A DNA stretch of 64,000 bases from Moniliella sp. 'wahieum' (Eukaryota > Basidiomycota > Moniliellomycetes > Moniliellales > Moniliellaceae). Below are positions 59,655 to 64,000 of this stretch, in pieces (position 1 is the stretch's first letter; every line of letters starts with the position of its first letter). The DNA lies in contig RSEE01000127.1 of assembly GCA_003971905.1 (NCBI GenBank), positions 107,043-171,042 on the forward strand, in the 5' to 3' direction. The position numbers were made by a program, and so were the translations under genes. Under the pieces are notes generated by a model, which made no database searches, was not told where the DNA came from, and saw nothing but the letters and a program-made list of their open reading frames with translations.

Positions 59655-62600
59655 GCGGGCCGAGTTGTGGTTTTGATTGTTTGTTGGCGTGTGAGTTACT
59701 TTGACCTAGCGGTTGTAATGATTCGGTTCTTGGTTCCTCCCCGGACTGAGGTTTGGGCCCCGTAGGTGAGCTTCTTCGTGGTGGAAATACCGGTTGTCGT
59801 CATGAGCTTTTGGGTACGAATGAACAACACAGCATCGTTACCGAACCCAAACAGATCCTACCATTTGCCCATAGCACTGCAGGTGCTAACCGATAATTGA
59901 ATGGTGGGAACGAAATAGCGAGGCATAGGCTGAAAGATGCTGATGAGATCGACGAGATGCACAGTTGCTATCAGATGCCAAGTAAACTACTCTTTTCGGG
60001 AGACACGCACCTGCTCAATCACTCGAACTAACCACTGTTGCGGGCAACAATCGCAGTGCCGTGGCCACGAAGCACCACTCGCAGCGCGTCTTGCACCACC
60101 GCCAGTTTCCCGCCCATTTCCAGCCCAGAAACCCGCAAGACAGCCTCCTATGCGTTCGCAACTTGTTCCCCTGACACTTGAGCTTGGCAGGGAAGAAAGC
60201 AGTCTGGCAGGGTGTGGTTCTCATGCATTACACGTAGACAGGCCTCGGAGAATGAACGTACCAAACATACCCCATCCCCCCGGACAGCCGGGTCTTGGGG
60301 CGAGCGCTCAGCTCGCAATGCTGGCCGGTTATGCTCCACCAGGCCTCTGCAATCGGCCGCGTGATGGGAACGGGGGTCTTGATTTGGCCTCTCACCATTT
60401 TCGGGCACCGACGTACCCTCAATGGGACTCGGATGGCGCGGTTGACGCGTGACGGCCCAAGCGGTCTACTCGGCAGAGCAGCGTCGTCTTTTAGCGGGCG
60501 AGCAAAACCGTCGCGTCTTCCGTGCAATGTGCCAAGTCGAGGAGCAGGATCGTGTCCCTCTGGTGGGGCGGCCGATCACCTGGTCCCCCCATACGTTCGC
60601 CTCGCTGCGCAAGTCGATACTTTGGCGCGTTGAGCAAGTTAAGATGAGAGTAGCACATACTTACCTAAACCGACGGGCATGGGGATGGCAACATTGTTCT
60701 ACCATTGACCAACCACATTGCCGCGATCGTCGCGCCTGATGACGTGTACACCGTGCCATTGCTGCTGACCTACCGAGGGCAGGTTGGATCGCGCCAGATC
60801 CGTTTCTTCCCCTCGTTAAGGGAAACAGATGACAGAGGGTCTGCTGCAAGCGCCCACTGCAAAGGAACGACCGATGCGGCAAGGGGAGGCAATTTAGGCG
60901 AGTGGCTTGATCCGCACTTTTGGTCCGGAAGAACACCATTCGGTGATCCTAGCCCCAATGCAGAAGCCCACGATCTTGGCGCGTTGCGCTTGCGCATCTT
61001 ACACGCTGTGTTTTAAGCCGAGCGACGTAACACAACGGAACCTTTCCTTTTTCACTGGGCCCTTCGCCTCGGTCGCCTTTTCTTCTTCGCCTCGGTCGCC
61101 TTTTGTACGAAATGTCCAGCCGACCCACAATCTGCCCCTCTCTCTTTTGGAATTGATTCCCACATGGGAGAAGAGGGAGAGGGTACTTAATATGCAGAAG
61201 TAGGATATTGGCCCCAAGACGAGACGGAGCCTGGAAGCACATAAGGCGGGACCTGGCAGCCCCGCCGCCACCACCCGAAGTTGTCGTTGCTTGGCGGGGT
61301 GATGAATCTGGTGCGGAGGCGATACTTCTGCAGATGGAGGGGTGATCACTTTCTTGTTCCCGTCAGCTATTGGGCTCCGGCAAGCATATTTGTACCTGTT
61401 TAGTGCGCCGGTCAGTACATCACAGCAGAGTAAGGCATGAGTGCTTTCGTACCAGGGTAACATATAGTCGGTAGAGTGGTACCAACGCCGCGCATGACAG
61501 CGTAAAAAGGATTCGGACGTCTAGCAATTCGGCGTGGCCGTATGACCGAAAGGAAGGCGGCAGCGCGATAGGCTTTTGCGGATGTAAACGCAACAGAAAC
61601 GGAACGACAAGATGCAATACGGCGCCACAGTGTACCTTGATGGAAGTGTGACCCCGTCTTGGTCCAACACCGCCATGCGGGACATGAGCGATATGAGCCC
61701 AGCCTCGCTCGTCGATGGAGGAAGCAGCAGTACGAGCAGTCTCACAGCAATGGTGGGTTCCATATCAACCCCACCTTACCAGCGCAACTGCTGGAAAAAA
61801 TGCTGGAATGTCGTCATTGTTGGCACCCCGTTGCAAGGTATAGCCCATACCCATGTCAGGATCCTCCTCAGGTTGATGAGGCACAAGCTTGTTGTTTTGC
61901 CCCACTCCGACAAGCCCAAACGCACTGCGCTCCGCGGATTATGCGCTTCGGTGGCACACGAATCGCCTGGGGTTTTGTAATTGGAAGGGGAAGACCGTGT
62001 TGTGGGAGGGAGTGAGTGCCGAGGAAATGAGCACCGGTTTGGACGAATCGGACGTGGCTCTGCGCCCCCGATGCCGTTCATGGTCCCTCATTGGTCACGT
62101 CGCGGAGCTCAGCAGATAGAGTTAACACGCATGCTGAAGGTGGCGGTCAGGGCGATGCCTTGGCATACGTGTGGTGGTGGTGGTGGCGGTGAGAGGATGG
62201 GGGCAGGCCCGAAAACCAGCACCGTTCGCTGGCAAACGGGGCACAATCTGCAGCAACAGAATGAGCTAGGGTTAATTATAAATCCACAAGCTGCGCTTCG
62301 AGGGTGTACGCTCGATAGGGTGAACAGAGCCGAGGGAAGCACGATACTGCCTCCGGACGCAAACCCTATATATGGGCTCTACACGTTACCGAGGGTGCGC
62401 GGTGGATAGATGCAGCGACTCTATATGTGCTCTATAGTATGAAGCGTGCGCGGGAAGCGCTGTAGCTGGCGAACGGTTGGAGGTACCGCGAAATGGTATT
62501 AGACCAAAGTGGAGAGGGCGGTATGGAGGAGGTATGGGCGGAGTGGGGCCCGGGAGATAGGTTGCCGGGCATGGGCGGGTGGGGGCAAAGATGGGGGGTA

Positions 62601-63350
62601 ATATCGCATATAGCGGCTCAGGAAGGGAGATGAGGGCAGGGTGTATTAGTACAGGAGGAGTTGTACCCGGTGTGCAAAAGGAGAGCGGGGGAGGGGCGCG
62701 TACAGAGGAGAGGGGGGCAAAAAAGAACCACGGCACCGAGTTCCCACGTGGTCCCCCATCGTAGTACTGACTGGGCAATACTATGGTTAACTTCGCAGAT
62801 CGGACGGGATGCGGTGCTTTCACAGTTCTGTGGCCGGATGAGGGTATGACCCTGTTCTAGATCTTCCTTGGCCTCTTTTGTGTCTCTTTCCCCTCTTCAC
62901 GAGTGGTCTACCGTGTGATCGCTACGTCATGGCCTCGGATCCGCTCGACACTCTGACGCCGCATCAGTTCCCGAGATACCCAGGCCAGGTTCGCGCAGCA
63001 GGTGCATCCACACCACCCCCCACCATTGTACCCAGCTTGGACCGCGCGCCCAGGCGTGTGGGCGGGGCTGCACATGCCCAACCGAATCGGACATGTCGGT
63101 GCTGTGGAACACACTGCTGGCCATGGGACGGACGCAATAGGTGTTGTTGGATGAAGTGCGTGCGCTGCGGCCGAGGTACACCGTGTCCGAAGCTAGCCGG
63201 AGTGTGGGCCAAGGCGGTCGTGCATTAGCCCAGATTGATTCTCTTGCTTCATTTTCGGAGGGTAGTCGCCCTCTCTGCCTTCTAACTTCACTTGTTGAAT
63301 CATGGCGTTGGTTCTGTGGACAATACTATATAACCGATGTGTTCACACGC
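59655..63350. other. Unassigned ORF fragments downstream of Mer3
   Basis: Open stretches exist on both strands. On the minus strand there is a C-terminus-like frame (FGNDAVLFIRTQK... to TAA near 59700) and a piece SGLEMGGKLAVVQDALRVVL near 60080. On the plus strand EQRRLLAGEQNRRVFRAMCQ followed by WSPHTFASLRKSILW lies at about 60470-60630, LPAQLLEKMLECRHCWHPVA at about 61775, and LRSADYALRWHTNRLGFCNW at about 61930. These have protein-like composition but I cannot assign them, nor decide how many genes they represent. 62.1-62.9 kb holds only short frames. Confidence 0.3.
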
Positions 63351-63380
63351 CGGCTGAAGGAAGGCTGGCCCGACTGGGCA

Positions 63381-63763
63381 GATGGAAAGCTGTACGACGA
63401 GGTTGGAAGACGGAGAGGCAGCCAAGAACAGGCGAGGTTGCCTGTACTGAAGCAATTGGCTGGAAACGGGAAGAAGTTGGACACAAATGTGGGAAGAGAC
63501 GAGAATCGAAGATGGGGAAAAGGATCCCGATCAACCAGAGGGACAGACTAGATCAACGGGGAAAACGGATACCATAGGGGTATAGAGAGGAAGACATGTT
63601 ACAAGGGGGCTGGTTGCCTCAAACACAACGAAGAGAAGGGTAAATTAGGTGGTGACGGGGCGACATTCGTTGCCAAGACACCGAAACTTGGTGGCCTAGT
63701 CTTTAGACCAATCGAGTTTGACTTGGGCGTGGGGCGACCATTGTCCCGCGGAGATGCATGGCC
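63381..63763. repeat. Second copy of the 41.7-kb dispersed repeat
   Basis: The block order of 41672-41903 is repeated, with about 150 bp extra between the first and second blocks. The copy ends at ggccacactcgggccgcc, directly before LTR copy D. Confidence 0.65.
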
Positions 63764-63779
63764 ACACTCGGGCCGCCTC

Positions 63780-63966
63780 TGTCATGTAGTTTGGCTGATC
63801 ACACTCCCATTTCCAAAATTCTTCGTCTTGTTGAGCGTCTCGCTTTTGCCCTGTTTCTTCCCTCGCCATGTCCTCTGCTCTTTTTTTTCTTCTTCCCACG
63901 AAAATTGCTACAGCCATTGGTCTAGTCCCGATTCTGATCTCCCTTGCCTTAGCCCCAACTGCGACA
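63780..63966 (-). mobile_element. Diverged solo LTR (copy D)
   Basis: On the minus strand it starts TGTCGCAGTTGGGGCTAAGG and ends in TACATGACA, about 187 bp, matching the ends of copies A to C. The flanks are GCCTC (63775-63779) and CCCTC (63967-63971), four of five bases alike, so an old target duplication is likely. It is the most diverged of the four copies. Confidence 0.6.
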
Positions 63967-64000
63967 CCCTCTGCCTCTATACTAATCGCAGGGGTTAGGG

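Noticed and set aside
63985-64000. GGGGTTAGGG at the right edge, possible start of a telomere
   Set aside because: Only one TTAGGG unit is visible and the window edge is arbitrary. Sequence just beyond the window would be needed.

Overview
The window is nuclear DNA from a filamentous basidiomycete, most likely an Agaricomycete. Coding genes are split by short (about 50-90 bp) GT-AG introns, the proteins are fungal (fungal-type sedolisin, GH79 with a C-terminal beta-sandwich, Sdh3, Mer3), and the transposase at the left edge resembles the Plavaka/KDZ group abundant in mushroom-forming fungi and Rhizoctonia relatives. A placement near Ceratobasidiaceae is only an impression. Nearly every recognisable gene needs one or more single-base corrections to read through, often in C, G or T runs (for example GPD, SmD1, Sdh3, Mer3, the P-loop of the ABC-class ATPase). 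The simplest reading is uncorrected long-read indels rather than a field of pseudogenes, so exon ends below are approximate unless stated.

Layout. 1-8.3 kb: a Plavaka-like transposon runs off the left edge on the minus strand, a coiled-coil SIKE-like gene follows, and then an inverted, truncated copy of the transposase lies next to a solo LTR with a perfect target duplication. 9.0-10.9 kb: a secreted sedolisin (S53) protease on the minus strand. 11-18.6 kb: gene-poor DNA with repeat fragments, a second LTR and clusters of short palindromic words. 18.7-20.1 kb: a disordered protein of unknown function. 22.2-23.4 kb: NAD-dependent glycerol-3-phosphate dehydrogenase. 24.3-29.9 kb: an ABC-class ATPase (COG3044 type) and a RING-H2 protein with a probable membrane segment, both minus strand, the latter head to head with SmD1 (30.3-30.8 kb). 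32.8-36.4 kb: a GH79-type glycoside hydrolase that continues into a transmembrane helix and a long cytoplasmic tail. 38.8-40.5 kb: a C2H2-like zinc-finger protein. 43.6-44.3 kb: succinate dehydrogenase cytochrome b subunit. 45-48.5 kb: repeats, including a solo LTR with a perfect target duplication and several minisatellites. 48.7-50.8 kb: a probable double-RING protein. 52.6-53.5 kb: a HAD-family phosphatase, head to head with the meiotic helicase Mer3/HFM1 (53.8-59.7 kb). 59.7-64 kb: unassigned ORF fragments, a repeat shared with 41.7 kb, and a fourth LTR.

The genes do not form a pathway or cluster. They are ordinary housekeeping genes (glycerol metabolism, splicing, respiration, meiosis) interspersed with repeat-rich islands. 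I found no convincing new multi-gene system. The most unusual items are the membrane-anchored GH79, the family of 176-187 bp LTRs, and the pervasive clusters of short palindromic words in intergenic DNA.
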